Part shown: positions 18,151 to 30,600 of the stretch, piece by piece
How positions within the stretch are numbered: position 1 is the stretch's first letter
Layout: every line of letters begins with the position of its first letter
Source: Streptomyces sp. QL37
Lineage (GTDB): Bacteria > Actinomycetota > Actinomycetes > Streptomycetales > Streptomycetaceae
Length of the DNA: 64,000 bases
Direction: 5' to 3'
Assembly (NCBI RefSeq): GCF_002941025.1
Contig: NZ_PTJS01000001.1
Location: 8,707,064 to 8,771,063 of the forward strand
Position numbers and translations under genes: made by a program
The notes under the pieces: generated by a model
The model's input: only the letters and a program-made list of their open reading frames with translations
Databases searched by the model: none
What the model was told of the DNA's origin: nothing

Positions 18151-19296
18151 ATGACATCAGACCTGGTCCAGGACTCATGGACTCGCATAGACCCGTGGCT
18201 GCGCGAGCACGCGCCCCGCACTTTTGCCACGCTTCGGCCGCCCGCAGGAGACGAGGAGATCGCAGCAGCGCAACAGGAACTGGGGGTCACCTTTCCTCCG
18301 GACCTGGTCGCTTCCCTCCTCCGGCACAACGGGGCGCTGGAGGGACCTGAGGCTTTCCGATTCAGTACCGGCGACCGGCTGCTCGGAGTGAGCGGAATCC
18401 TCGGGGATACCGAGTTCATGCGCGGCATCGACCAAGGCCCCGACGGGGAGGCCGAGGACTACTGGCTTCGCAGCTACGTAAAGTTCGGTTCCTATGACGT
18501 GACGTCGGACGGTCTCCTGATGGATTGCCGTGCTGAGCGGGACTCCTTCGGTGCGATCGGACGGTTCTTCGACGAGACCGGCACCAGATTTGGGCGGGCC
18601 GACTCGCTGGGTGAGTATCTGGCCGAACTGGCCGACATGCTTGAGCGCGGCCAGGAGGCTGGTGTCGTCACCTTCAACGGCCGACTGTTCTGGGAGGCGC
18701 CTCTGCCTGCCAGGCCGCAGTGCAGTGCCGACGAGCCCCTTCCCGCACCGGATGAGCAGCTACCAGAGCTGGACCTGCCCCACAGCCCCACCGACCTCCT
18801 CCACGTGAGCCACCTGGACGGACATGAGGAACTCGGTGCACTGATCGCAGTCCTGCCGTATGAGCAGGTGGTTGAGGTCGCGCGGAAGCAGCTGCGCAGA
18901 CTGGCGGTCGAAACGGGACTGAACAACTACCCGGAGGTCAAGGCAGCCCTGGACGCGTGGGAGCGTGGTATGGCCCTACCGCGGCCGGACCAAACCGACC
19001 CGCTCGCCCTGCGACTCCGCGCGGTGCTCGCACAGGCCGACACCGGCCGAGACGTCACTCGCAGGTGGGCCGCGGAGAAGATAGCCCTCGGGCTCTGGGG
19101 ATCCCCCTATAGATCCGTGTGCGAGAGCGCCGAGACCCGGAGCCACTTCACTCTCGACTGGCGTGCGGATCTGCATGCGGACTTGGGCAATCCGCCACTG
19201 CCACCGATACCTGACGACCGATTTTGGGGGGCGCTGCGCAACCCCGCCATCGACTCCAGTTGGTACGCGGCTCAGTACACCCAAGATCAGGACTGA
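18151..19296 (+). CDS. SMI1/KNR4 (SUKH) family protein
   Basis: The protein has 381 residues from the ATG at 18151. The N-terminal domain, residues about 1-170, has the SUKH pattern: PPAGDEEIAAAQQELGVTFP, DLVASLLRHNGA, a central Gly-containing block, then DGLLMDCRAERDSFGAIGRF. The C-terminal 200 residues form an additional helical region (DLLHVSHLDGHEELGALIAV and later WAAEKIALGLWGSPYRS). SUKH proteins often act as immunity proteins for polymorphic toxins, or as regulatory binders. No toxin gene adjoins it, so it may be an orphan immunity gene. Confidence 0.75.
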   Translation: MTSDLVQDSWTRIDPWLREHAPRTFATLRPPAGDEEIAAAQQELGVTFPPDLVASLLRHNGALEGPEAFRFSTGDRLLGVSGILGDTEFMRGIDQGPDGEAEDYWLRSYVKFGSYDVTSDGLLMDCRAERDSFGAIGRFFDETGTRFGRADSLGEYLAELADMLERGQEAGVVTFNGRLFWEAPLPARPQCSADEPLPAPDEQLPELDLPHSPTDLLHVSHLDGHEELGALIAVLPYEQVVEVARKQLRRLAVETGLNNYPEVKAALDAWERGMALPRPDQTDPLALRLRAVLAQADTGRDVTRRWAAEKIALGLWGSPYRSVCESAETRSHFTLDWRADLHADLGNPPLPPIPDDRFWGALRNPAIDSSWYAAQYTQDQD

Positions 19297-19329
19297 CCCC
19301 AGAGGTTTCGGTTCCACGTGAGCGCTTCA

Positions 19330-20125
19330 TACGGCGGAAATCGCCAGACGAAGCGCTCACTGAGCTGCTCCAGCGCTGCCGCTCCAACGCGAGGATGGCC
19401 TTGACGATTGACGTCATGAGGTTCGGGCTGCACCGGACCTGCGGAACATCCGCCAGGACTTCAGACTCGCGACACCGCGTTCAACGGGCGCTCGTGCTGC
19501 GGCCAGCGCCCGGTTGAGGGTCTTTTCGGTGGGAGTGAGTTCCTGGAGTGGCTTGCGTTTGATGCCAGTCGTCAGCCGCGGTCCTGCGCCTTGGTAGGCG
19601 AGATCGGCCAAGATGGGAACACTCTGGCGCTCGCAGATCTGGATGATCCGGTGGGTGCGGGCGACGGTCAGGTCGTGTGTGCGGCCCGGCAGGGCGGGCG
19701 AGAGTCACAGCAGCCGGCCGCAGGGGTCGGTGATGACCTGCACGTTCACGCCCGTGGCGCCGGTGTTTGTGGGAGTAGTCGGCCCGGCCGTCGCCGACCC
19801 GGTCGCACTCGGCGAGGGCGCCGTCGAGCAGGATGAAGTCGGGATCGTGCTCGCGCAGCGTCTTGAGCAGCCCCGGTGCTCGTCCGGCGAGCAGGTCGAC
19901 GACCGCGCGGGTGTAGGAGTGGGCGGTGGACTGCTGATCCCGAACCCTGCGGCGATCTTCGCTAGAGTGGTGTGCTCTCGTAGGTACACCAGTGCCACCA
20001 TCGCCCACTGAGACGGGCGGAGCTTGCAGCGCTGGTCGTCCTCACGGGTGACGACCAGCATGGTGACCCACTCCACGAGCGCATGCGGCAGGTCGAGTGC
20101 AGCAGGGTGGTTGACCAACGAGGCC
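19330..20125 (-). pseudogene. IS5-family transposase remnant (several frameshifts)
   Basis: On the minus strand transposase blocks lie in order but in changing frames: ALVEWVTMLVVTREDDQRCK and LVYLREHTTLAKIAAGFGIS (helix-turn-helix), then LLKTLREHDPDFILLDGALA and ECDRVGDGRADYSHKHRRHG (first Asp), VNVQVITDPCGRLL, ADLAYQGAGPRLTTGIKRK, RAPVERGVASLKSWRMFRRS, and finally MTSIVKAILALERQR near 19,400. At least three frame changes make it inactive. Its pieces cover nearly the whole transposase, so decay was by point indels, not large deletion. Confidence 0.75.
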
Positions 20126-20762
20126 CCCGAGCAACGTGATTGAGACGTCAGACCTCTCGTTCGTTCATTGCGCTTCACGGCCCATCACCCGATCGGTGGC
20201 CAAATCGAAGAAGCTCAGTGACAGCTGAGTACTTCCCTGGCGGCAGGCGGAGGCAGCGCCGTGGGGCCTCCCCTGTAGCGCTCGAAGGTCCTGAGGAGTG
20301 TCCCGGTTATCAGGCCGCGCGTTGATCAGGATGGTGGCAGCCTGGGGTAGTCGTTCCGCAAACCGACCATGGGTAGACGTGTGGACGGAGGCCTCGGTTG
20401 ATCGCTAGGGGCCAACGGTTCGGCCTGATGACGCTTTGTCCAGGTCAGCTGTAACAGGCCAGCGTGACGCAGCGTAGTAGTCCGCCACTGGTGCGGGGGC
20501 GGTCTTGTCTCAATGCCTGGAAGCCGAGGCTTCATTGAGTGCTGATCTTGCCTTCGCATTACGGAAAGGCTCTGTACAGGGGCTCTTGACGCAACGTCGG
20601 CGCGCGTGAGCAGCGCTGCTGCAACCGACCTGCGTACAGGCAGAGTTGGTGTTCGGAAGGAGACTGGAAGGTCTGTTTGGGGGGTCGGGACGATGTATTC
20701 ACAATGGGGCGAAGCCTGTTCTTCCCGATAGCAACTCTTCCGCAGTGTGTCCTAGGTCACTC
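20126..20762. other. Intergenic region upstream of the LamG gene
   Basis: No frame on either strand has coding character or a motif. The segment separates the IS5 remnant from the promoter of the LamG/RHS locus. Confidence 0.5.
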
Positions 20763-20791
20763 TTGACTGACCTGTGTCACCCCCCGATATT
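20763..20791 (+). promoter_or_regulatory. Candidate promoter of the LamG gene
   Basis: TTGACT (20763-20768) and GATATT (20786-20791) are separated by 17 bases and lie about 45 bases before the GTG at 20834. The surrounding AGGTCA and TGACCT hexamers form a short inverted repeat (8-base spacer) that could be an operator. The -10 match is weak. Confidence 0.4.
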
Positions 20792-20833
20792 TGGCTGACT
20801 TTGTAAAGACTGTGAAGTAAATGGGGCGGGACT

Positions 20834-23800
20834 GTGAGTGATGGGGTGTGGCGTCGAGCGCGTCACCGTGTGCGCGCGCTGGTCGTCGCGGCCGCAGTCG
20901 TCGGCGGTCTACCCGCTCTGGCCTCGCCAGCTTCGGCTGAACCGGCGTCGCCGCATACTACGGCCGCAGCATCGGACACTCCCCAGATCCGGGCGTCCGC
21001 AGAAGCAGTTGAGTCCGGCGAACGTGTTGAAGTTGTGGAGGAGCGTACGGAGCGCGAGACGACGTTCGCCAACCCCGATGGTGTGACGTTCACGCTCGAA
21101 AAATCCATCACTCCGGTCCGGGTCGCTGCGTCTGAGGGCGGGTGGGCTGTGCCAGATGCCCGCTTGGTGAAGCGGAGTGACGGTTCGATCGGCCCGGCGG
21201 CCGCAGCGGTGGACCTGTCGTTCTCCGCAGGCGGCAACGGCGCGGACCTCGTCACGATCGCCGAGGGCGGACAGTCAGTTTCCCTGGGCTGGCCAGGCGC
21301 GCTTCCCGCACCCCGGCTGGAGGGGGAGCGGGCCGTGTACGAGAACGTCCTGCCGGACGTGAACCTCATCCTCACCGCCACGGTCGAGGGCTTCAGACAG
21401 GTGCTGGAAGTCGAGACGCCGGAAGCCGCTGAGAACCCGGCCCTGGACAGTATCGAGTACCAGCTGAACGCGGAGAACCTCACCGTACGGGCGGGCGTCG
21501 GCGGGGGCGTGGATGCCCTCGACGGCAACGGGCAGGCAGTGTTCCGCTCACCTGCCGCCCAGATGTGGAACTCTGCCGGCGACACCACCGCGCCTGCCGC
21601 GCGCCAGTCGCTCTATCTCGCTCCCGCTGCGGGCGCCGACGAGGACCAGCCGGTGTCCGCGGGCCCGGCCGAAGAAGGCGATCCGCTGGCAGGACCGGGT
21701 GCGGGAGACGCCTCCGCCGTCCTCCCGCTGAATCTGACCGGCACCTCCGTCACCGTCAAGCCCGACAGCGACCTCCTGGCCACGACCGACGCCGCCGACT
21801 TCCCCCTCTACATCGACCCGTCGGTGGAGTTGAACGAGTCGGAGCGCACGGTCCTGTCCTCGGACGGGGACGTCTTCTGGAACTTCTCCGGCGGCGACAA
21901 CGGCATGAGCGTCGGCAAATGCGGCTCCGCCGTCATCGGCGGGGAGTCGTACTACTGCGGCAACGGCTACGTCAACCGCATGTACTTCGAATTCGACCCC
22001 GGCAAACTCAAGGGCAAGCACGTCTTGGACGCCACGTTCCGGGTCACGGAGACCTGGTCTTTCTCCTGCGACGCCCGCTGGGTCGACCTCGAGCGCACAA
22101 ACAACATCTCGTCCTCATCGAAGTGGCCCGGCCCGGCCAAGCTTGACCAGATGAGTGACCGCAACGTCTCCGCCGGCCGGGGCAGCAACTGCGATCCCTC
22201 ACAGCCCCGGAAGGCCATCGAGTTCCACGACTACGCGCCCGAGCCGGACGAGAACCTGACCCCGACGGTCCGTAATTTCGCCAATGGCAAGATCTCCCGC
22301 CTCACTCTGATGCTGATGGCCAAGAGCGAGAGCGACACCATCTCCTGGAAGCGCTTCGACGACGACGCCGTCCTCAGCGTTGACTTCGTCGGCAAGCCAG
22401 CCAAGCCCAGCAACATCGGCCCGCTCGTCGGCAGCACCCACGACTGCAATACCGGGGAGTCTGCACCGGCCATCGTCACCGACCCCACCCCGGCTCTCAC
22501 CGCTACCCCGCAAACCGAATCCGGTGGCGAGTCCGAAGCGCGTCTGCGTGTGGTCATGGACGTGGACAAGAAGCAGAGCGACGGCACGTGGGTCAACGCG
22601 ATGAGCGAGCTGACGCGGCCCAGCACCGGATACGTGGGTGACAACGTCAAGGTCACCGCCACCGCCCCAACCCTGCCGGAGAACACAACCCTGCGGATGC
22701 GCGCGTGGACCCGCTCCTACTACGGGTCCGAATGGCTAGCCGGACCGTCCAACGGATCCACCACCGGCTGGTGCTACTTCAAGATCGACAGCAAGGCGCC
22801 CAAGCCGCCGACGATCACGTTCAAGTCCGGCAACCCGTATGCGCTGTGCACGGCAAACGACTGCGTCCCCGGCGGCAAGCCCGGCCAGGCAGGAACGTTC
22901 ATCCTCGGCCCCGCCGCCGGCGACGTGAACACCGCCTACCGGTACAAGCTGTCGACCGACACCGCCTGGTCCCCCTACAAGACCGGCGCAACCGTCGAAA
23001 TTTCCCCTGTCCCGCCCACCTCCGGGACCATGATTTTGCAAGCCGAGGCGAAGGACACCTACGGCCCAGGCGCCGGCAACGCCGTCGAGTTCGTCGTCAA
23101 GGAAGGCGACGGACCCGTAGGGCGCTGGAACTTCCACGAAACCTCCGGCGCGGCCGTCGACTCCTCCACCACCGACCCCGCCCTCCAGGACAACGCCACC
23201 CTCGCCGGAAGCGCTACCCGCACCGACCAGGGCCGCCGCGGCGAGATCACACTCACCCCCGCCACAGAAACCGAGCCCGCGGTGAAGTCCACCGACCAAG
23301 GCCTCGCCCTGAACGGCACCACCGGCTACGCCGCCACCGCCGGGCAGGTCATCGACACCCGGGCCTCCTACACGGTGTCCGCGTGGGCCCGCCTCGACAA
23401 CCCGACCCGCAACGCCACCGTCATGGGCCAGAACGGCGTCAACCGCAGCCCGTTCATACTGGGCTACGAACACGCCTCCAAAACCTGGTCGTTCCGGGAA
23501 GCCAGCACCGACGCACCCGCCGACGGAACCTGGACCTACCAACGGGTCGCCTCCAAGAACCCCGCCGTACCAGGAGTCTGGACCCACCTGACCGGCGTCT
23601 ACGACGCCACCGCCAACACCATCACCCTCTACGTCAACGGCGAACTCCAGGGCACCGCACCCTTCACCAGTGCATGGGCGGCCACCGGCCCCCTGCAGAT
23701 CGGCCGCGTCCAGTGGTCAGGCACCTACACCGACTACTTCCCCGGCACGATCGACGAAGCAGCCATCTGGCAGGTGGCCCTCACGGAACCGCAGGTCAAA

Positions 23801-24565
23801 GAGGAGAGCCAGCTGCTCGATGCCTCTAAGAGGCCGGCTGCTGAACTGGTCGCCGCCTGGAATCCCGCCGGAGCGCAAGGCGCCACGCTGAACGACACAG
23901 TTTCCGGCTACGGACGTTCTCTGGCCCTGTCCACGGGCGCCTCGCTGGTGGACGACGAACTGGTGCTGAACGGCACAACCGGAGCCGGCACCACGCCCGG
24001 GCCGGTCGTGGACGACTCCGGGTCCTTCACCGTCTCCACCCAGGCGGTCGTCGATGCCGCCAAGGTGCTGACGAAGCCGGACGGCTACAAAGCCCAAATC
24101 CTTGGCCAGCGCACAGCCACCGGCTCGTCGTGGAGCCTATGGTTCGAAAAGACCGGAACCCGCCAGGAACCCGAGTACGACGACAACGGCGATCCCGTCC
24201 TCGATGAGAACGGCATGCCGGCCACCAGCACCACCGCGGTGGGCCGCTGGCACTTCGGCCGCCTGACCGCGGACGGCACCGGCGTCTCCGTCCAGAGCAT
24301 CGAAGAAGCCCTGCTGGACACCGAGACCCGTCTGACCGGCGTGTACAACGCCCAGGACAAGACCATCCAGCTGTACCTCACCTCGGATGGGCAAACCAGC
24401 GACGACGTGAAGTACACCGCACAGATCGGCAGCGGCGAACTCGCAGCCGGCAAGGGCTACCTCGGGGCCTGGGGCAACTTCCTTCCCGGAAGGCTCAGCG
24501 ACATCCGACTCTGGGCCGGAGCGTTGAACGACGGGACGCAGGTCTCCGACATCGTCGGAACCTGA
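20834..24565 (+). CDS. Giant secreted LamG-domain protein
   Basis: The protein has 1243 residues. A signal peptide covers about 1-35 (VVAAAVVGGLPALASPASA). The next 700 residues are a beta-rich secreted region of the kind seen before RHS genes in Streptomyces (FPLYIDPSVELNESERTVLS, then NRMYFEFDPGKLKGKHVLDA). Two LamG/concanavalin-like domains follow, at about 760-985 (RWNFHETSGAAVDSS, YTVSAWARLDN) and 1005-1240 (ELVAAWNPAGAQ, GSFTVSTQAVVDAAKV). LamG domains bind carbohydrate or protein surfaces. It lies 125 bases before the RHS gene and is probably co-expressed, so it may be a surface or adhesion partner of the RHS toxin. Confidence 0.85.
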   Translation: MSDGVWRRARHRVRALVVAAAVVGGLPALASPASAEPASPHTTAAASDTPQIRASAEAVESGERVEVVEERTERETTFANPDGVTFTLEKSITPVRVAASEGGWAVPDARLVKRSDGSIGPAAAAVDLSFSAGGNGADLVTIAEGGQSVSLGWPGALPAPRLEGERAVYENVLPDVNLILTATVEGFRQVLEVETPEAAENPALDSIEYQLNAENLTVRAGVGGGVDALDGNGQAVFRSPAAQMWNSAGDTTAPAARQSLYLAPAAGADEDQPVSAGPAEEGDPLAGPGAGDASAVLPLNLTGTSVTVKPDSDLLATTDAADFPLYIDPSVELNESERTVLSSDGDVFWNFSGGDNGMSVGKCGSAVIGGESYYCGNGYVNRMYFEFDPGKLKGKHVLDATFRVTETWSFSCDARWVDLERTNNISSSSKWPGPAKLDQMSDRNVSAGRGSNCDPSQPRKAIEFHDYAPEPDENLTPTVRNFANGKISRLTLMLMAKSESDTISWKRFDDDAVLSVDFVGKPAKPSNIGPLVGSTHDCNTGESAPAIVTDPTPALTATPQTESGGESEARLRVVMDVDKKQSDGTWVNAMSELTRPSTGYVGDNVKVTATAPTLPENTTLRMRAWTRSYYGSEWLAGPSNGSTTGWCYFKIDSKAPKPPTITFKSGNPYALCTANDCVPGGKPGQAGTFILGPAAGDVNTAYRYKLSTDTAWSPYKTGATVEISPVPPTSGTMILQAEAKDTYGPGAGNAVEFVVKEGDGPVGRWNFHETSGAAVDSSTTDPALQDNATLAGSATRTDQGRRGEITLTPATETEPAVKSTDQGLALNGTTGYAATAGQVIDTRASYTVSAWARLDNPTRNATVMGQNGVNRSPFILGYEHASKTWSFREASTDAPADGTWTYQRVASKNPAVPGVWTHLTGVYDATANTITLYVNGELQGTAPFTSAWAATGPLQIGRVQWSGTYTDYFPGTIDEAAIWQVALTEPQVKEESQLLDASKRPAAELVAAWNPAGAQGATLNDTVSGYGRSLALSTGASLVDDELVLNGTTGAGTTPGPVVDDSGSFTVSTQAVVDAAKVLTKPDGYKAQILGQRTATGSSWSLWFEKTGTRQEPEYDDNGDPVLDENGMPATSTTAVGRWHFGRLTADGTGVSVQSIEEALLDTETRLTGVYNAQDKTIQLYLTSDGQTSDDVKYTAQIGSGELAAGKGYLGAWGNFLPGRLSDIRLWAGALNDGTQVSDIVGT

Positions 24566-24690
24566 CACGCCCCACCCCTCAGATGCCCCACGTGGCCGGC
24601 CCCGTACCGGCCGGTCACGTTCGCCCCCTTCCTCTGCGCTTCCACACTGCCGTCCCGCTTGCGCGTGGGCTGACTGCTTCTGGAGATGAC

Positions 24691-27600
24691 GTGTCCGTGT
24701 CCCGATACCTGCCCGCGCTGCTGAAGCGAGCCTCAAGACCCCGAGCCGCTTCCGGGACCCGGAAACTCCGGGTCCCGCTGGTGGGGGCACTGGCCCTGGT
24801 GCTGTCCGTACCGGCCGGGCTCACACCGCTCGCCATGGCAGCGGAACCGCTGGGGCGCCCCGACGTCCCCGCTCCCCGTGTGAGCAAGGTACGGACCGTC
24901 TCGGCCCACGGTGCGCCCGAAGCCCGTGAGCGGGTAGCGAAGAACAAGTCGCTCAACGCCAAGCAGGCCGCCGAAGCCGCGAGCGAAGACACCGCCCACT
25001 GGCCGAAGGCATCACGGAGCGCCGAGGACATCACCGGCAAGCCCGGCAAACGGACTGTTTCCCTCACCTCGCCGCGCGCCACCAAGACTGCGGCACGCGA
25101 GAAAAGGGCAGCTCCGGCTGCCAAGGGCACCGCAACGGTGAACCTCCTCGACCAGAAGACCGCACGCCGGGCTGGCATCACCGGCGTCGTGTTCACCGCG
25201 GCGGCCGAATCGCCCGGCCAGGCCGGACTCAGCGTCGACTACTCCTCCTTCGCCGACGCCATCGGCGGTAACTGGGGATCCCGACTCGGCATCGTGTCCC
25301 TTCCCGCCTGTGCACTGACCAGCCCGCAAAAACCGGCGTGCCGTGTCCAAAGCGCCGTACCCTCCACGAATGATGCCGTTACGCAGACCGTCTCCGCGCA
25401 GGTCACCGTCCCTGAGAAGTCCGCAGCGACGGACAGCACGGCACAGGCGGGCGTGTTCGCCCTCACGGCAGCAGCCTCCGCTCCGGCTTCTAGTTCCGGG
25501 GACTACAAGGCGACCCCGCTGGCAGCCTCATCCAGCTGGGAGGCAGGCGGCTCATCCGGATCGTTCAGCTGGTCCTACCCGGTCAGCGTGCCACCGGCTG
25601 CAGCCGGCCCTTCACCGTCGCTCTCCCTGTCCTACGACTCGGGCAGCACTGACGGCCGCACATCGAACACAAACAATCAGGGCTCCATGCTCGGTGAGGG
25701 CTTCGACCTCACTTCCTCTTACATCGAGCGTAAGTACGGCTCCTGCGACGACGACGGCCAGGGCGACAAGTCCGACCAGTGCTGGAAGTACGAAAACGCC
25801 CTTCTCGTCCTCAACGGTGTAGCCAACGAACTGGTCAAGGACGATGCCAAGGGCATCTGGCGCCTGAAGAACGACGATGCCTCACAGGTCACCCACATGA
25901 CCGGCGCCGCCAACGGCGATGACGGCGACGACATCGTCGACGGCAAGGGCGATGGCAAGGGCGAGTACTGGAAGGTCACCACCGGCGACGGCACCGGCTA
26001 CACCTTCGGCCTGAACAAGCTTCCCAGCGCCGACACCGAGCGCACCAACTCCGTCTGGACCGTCCCCGTCTTCGGCGACGACGCAGGCGAGCCCGGCTAC
26101 TCGTCCGCCACCAGTTACTCCGGCCGTGCCAAGACCCAGGCCTGGCGCTGGAACCTCGACCTCGTCACCGATGTCCACGGCAACGCCTCCACCTACTGGT
26201 ACAAGGCGGAAACGAACTACTACGCCAAGAACGGCGACAAGACCAAGCTCGCCGCCTACACGCGTGGCGGCTACCTCGCAGAGATCAAGTACGGCCAGCG
26301 CTCCGACACCCTGTTCACCGGCAACCCGTCCGGCAAGGTGTCCTTCACCTACAGCGAACGCTGCACCGCCGAGGACTGCTCGTCACTGACCGAGGACACC
26401 GCGACGAGGTGGCCCGATGTGCCCTTCGACTCGATCTGCACAGCCAGCGAAACCGACTGCCTACCTTCCGGTCCCTTCTTCTTCACCCGGAAGATGCTCA
26501 CCGACATCAACACGAGCGTCTGGTCCACGGCTGCAGAGCCCGACGCCTACAAGCCGGTCGACAACTACAGCCTCACTTACGAGTTTCTGGACGGCGCGGA
26601 CATCGGCAACCCGTCCGACAAGACGCTGACCCTCAAGTCGCTCCAGCGCACTGGTAAGAACGGCGGTAGCATCCCAGTCCCGCCAGTGGAATTTGAGTAC
26701 CACATGCGGCCCAACCGCGTCGACAGCGACAACGATGACATTCTTCCGCTGACGCGCCCGCGCATCAGCAAAATCACCACCGAGACCGGCGCCATCACCG
26801 AAGTCACCCACTCCGACCCACAGTGCGTCCGCGGCAGCAAGATGCCGACGGCCGAAGACAACAACAACCTCTCCTGCTACCCGGTGTACTGGCCCGTCAA
26901 CGGCGGCGACCCCCAGCTGGACTGGTTCCACAAATACAACGTCACCGCCGTCACCACCTCAGACCCCGCCGGCGACAACGAGGCAGTGGAGAACTCCTAC
27001 ACCTACGAAAAGCCCGCCTGGCACTACAACAACGACCCGTTCACCCCCCAGGACGAGCGGACCTGGTCCAACTGGCGCGGATACCAAAGAGTCACCACCT
27101 ACACAGGCGACACCGACCACCCGCAGTCCAAGACCGTCCGCCTGTACATGCAGGGCATGCACGGCGACAAACTCAAGGACACCACAACCACCCGCAGCGC
27201 CACCGTCCTCGGCATCGATGTCGCCGGCCTCAACGCCACCGACGCCACCGACTACGACCAGTACGCAGGATTCCTGCGCGAAGAGATCACCTACAACGGC
27301 ACGCAACCCGTGACCGTCGGCTTCCACAGCATCTGGAACAAGCAAACCGCGAGCCAGCAGCGGTCCTACGCCAACACCAAGGCCTACTTCGTACGCCCCT
27401 CCAGCAGCTTCCTGTACACCTACCTCCCTGTCACCAACACCTGGCGCCGCAGTTCCACCACCCACACCTACGACGCCACCTACGGCACGGTCACCCAGAC
27501 CGCATCAGCAGGAGACACAACCAAAACTGGCGACGAAACCTGCACCCGTACCTGGTACGCCCGCAACACCGCTGTCGGCATCACCAGCCTCGTCTCGCGC

Positions 27601-30600
27601 ACCCGAGTCGTCGCAACAGCCTGCCTGGACACAGCCGGGGCCGTCATCACCGACGACAAGCTGAACCTCCCCGCTACCTCCAAGACCCGCGGAGACGTAC
27701 TCTCCGACACCGCGGCCGTCTACGACGACGCCACCGCCACCGGCTGGACAGCCACCCAGACCCCCACCCGCGGCCTCGTCACGTGGTCAGGCAGGGCCAA
27801 GGCCTACCCGGCCGCAACCGGCACCAACGACCGCCACCCCGCCATCAACGGCGGATGGCAGACCATAGCCACAACCACCTACGACACCCTCGGCCGCTCC
27901 CTCACCGTCACCGACGCCAACAAAGGCGTCACCTCCGCCGCGTACTACCCCGCCGCCGCAGGACCGCTGACCGGTTCCATCGTCTCCGCCCCCAAACTGA
28001 CCTCCAACGGACAAATCCACAAGACATACACCTACGTCGACCCGGCACGAGGCTCGGTCACCAGCACCCTCGACACCAACCTCAAGAAGACCGAGAACAC
28101 ATACGACGCCCTCGGCCGCATCACCGCAACCTGGGCCCCCAACCGCACCAAGGGCCTGGACACCCCGACCGCGAAATACGACTACAACGTCGCCCGCGGC
28201 AGCCAACCCTGGACCTCCGTCGCCACCCTCAAGGGCGACGGGACGAGATACCAGACCAGCTACGCCATCACCGACGCCCTGATGCGCCCGATGCAGACCC
28301 AAACAGACTCACCCCTCGGCGGCCGGATCCTGACCGACACCCGCTACGACTCGCGCGGCCTGGCCTACGAGACCTACGCCGACATCTACGACAACCTCAA
28401 GGCACCGGATGGCGCCTACGCCCGCGCCTCCTACGCACACACACCTGCCCTGACACGGACATCGTTCGACGCGGCCGCCCGGCCTTCCACGAGCACGTTC
28501 ACCGTGTTCGGCGTAGACCGGTGGTCGACCACCACCACCTACACCGGCGACTCGACCGCCGCCACCGCCGTCAAGGGCGGCAACGCCACCCGCACCATTA
28601 CCGATGCCCTGGGACGCGCCACGGAGACGCGCACCTACGCCGGCACGGCACCGAACGACACCGCCTACGGCGCCACGACCGGCACCCCGTACACCCGGGT
28701 GAAGTACGACTACACCCTCGACGGCAAGCAGTCGACGATCACCGGCATCGACGACGCCAAGTGGACCTACTCCTACGACCTGTTCGGCCGCCAGACCAGT
28801 GCGACCGACCCGGACAAGGGCGCCTCCACCACCGAGTACACCGACCTTGACCAGGTCAGCGTGACCACCGACTCACGCAACGCGAAACTGTTGTACGACT
28901 ACGACGAGACCGGCCGCAAGACCGGGCTCTGGCAGACCTCGAACACCCCCGCCAACCAGCTCGCCGCCTGGACCTACGACAGCCTCGTCAAGGGCCAGCC
29001 CGACGCCTCCATCCGCTACGTCGGCGGCGCCACCGGCAAGGCCTACACCAAGCGCGTCACGGAATACGACACCCTCAACCGCGCCACCAGCACAGACATC
29101 GTCCTGCCGACCGACGATCCGCTCGTCACCTCAGGCGCCGTCAAATCGACCCTCACATTCGGAACCGCCTATTTCGCAGACGGCAGCATCAGCAACACCA
29201 AGGAGCCGGGCGCCGGGGGACTCGCGTCGGAGATCATCGAACCCAAGTACAACTCCACGGGCCTGATCACAGAACTCTCCGGCACCAACCTCTACCTGCG
29301 AGGCGTCAGCTATACACCCCTCGGCCAGGCCTACCAGCTGGCCCTGGGTGCCACCGACAAGAAGACCTACATCAACAACAGCTTCGAGAACGGCACCGGA
29401 CGCCTCACCCGCAGCAACGTCACGGACGACACCCATCCATACATGCTGCAGGACCTCAACTTCACCCAGGACGACGCCGGCAACGTCCAATCCATCTTCG
29501 ACCCCACCACCCTCGGCGGCACCACCAAAGCAGACAATCAGTGCTTCACCTACGACGCCCATCGGCGCCTCACCGAAGCCTGGACGCCCAAGACCGCCGA
29601 CTGCGCCACAGCCGGCCGAACCACCGCCAACCTTGCCGGCGCGGCCCCGTACTGGACCAGCTACACCTACAACGCGGCCGGCCAGCGCGATACCGAAACC
29701 GCCCACACCGGCACGGGCGACGCCGTCACCACCTACGGGTACAAGACGCCGACCGGCCAGCCGCACCCGCTCGCCAAAACAACCGGCGCAAACGCCGCCA
29801 CCTACGGATACGACTCGACGGGTAACACCACTTCCCGCCCTGGCACCCAGGCCAATCAGAACCTGGTCTGGAACGCCGAAGGCGAACTCGCCTCCACCAC
29901 AGAGGCTGCAGTCGGCAGCAAGCCTGCCCTCGGAACCACCTACCTCTACGACGCCGACGGTGAACTTCTCATCCGCCGTGCCACCGGCGACGGGGACACC
30001 AACCTCTACCTCGGAGCCACCGAAGTACGTCTCACCACCAAGGGCGCCACCAAGACGATCACTGGCACCCGTTACTACGGCGCCGCGGGACAGACCATCG
30101 CGGTCCGAACCGCAGTATCAGGAACTCCCACAACCGATCTTCAGTTCCTCGTCTCGGACCACCACGGAACCAGCAGCATCGCAACCGATGCCTACACCCA
30201 GGAGACAACAAAGCGCTACACCACTCCCTTCGGGGCACCCCGCGGAACCAAGGCATCAACCTGGCCCGACGACAAGGCGTTCCTCGGAAAGCCAGCCGAC
30301 ACGACCACAGGTCTCACGCACATCGGCGCCCGCGAGTATGACCCGAAAATCGGCCAGTTCATCAGCGTCGATCCACTCCTGAACCCTGACCAACACCAAG
30401 CACTAAACGGCTACTCCTACGCCAACAACACCCCCGTCACAGCATCAGACCCCACAGGAATGCGACCCGACGGAGCTTGCGGCGGAAGTAACAGTCAGTG
30501 CAATGGGAACACTGAAGTTTTCACGAAGACCAAAAATGGCGGATGGAGCTATTCCGCTAAAGACAACAAAACCGGTGAGACGGTCTATGACCAAGCCGCG

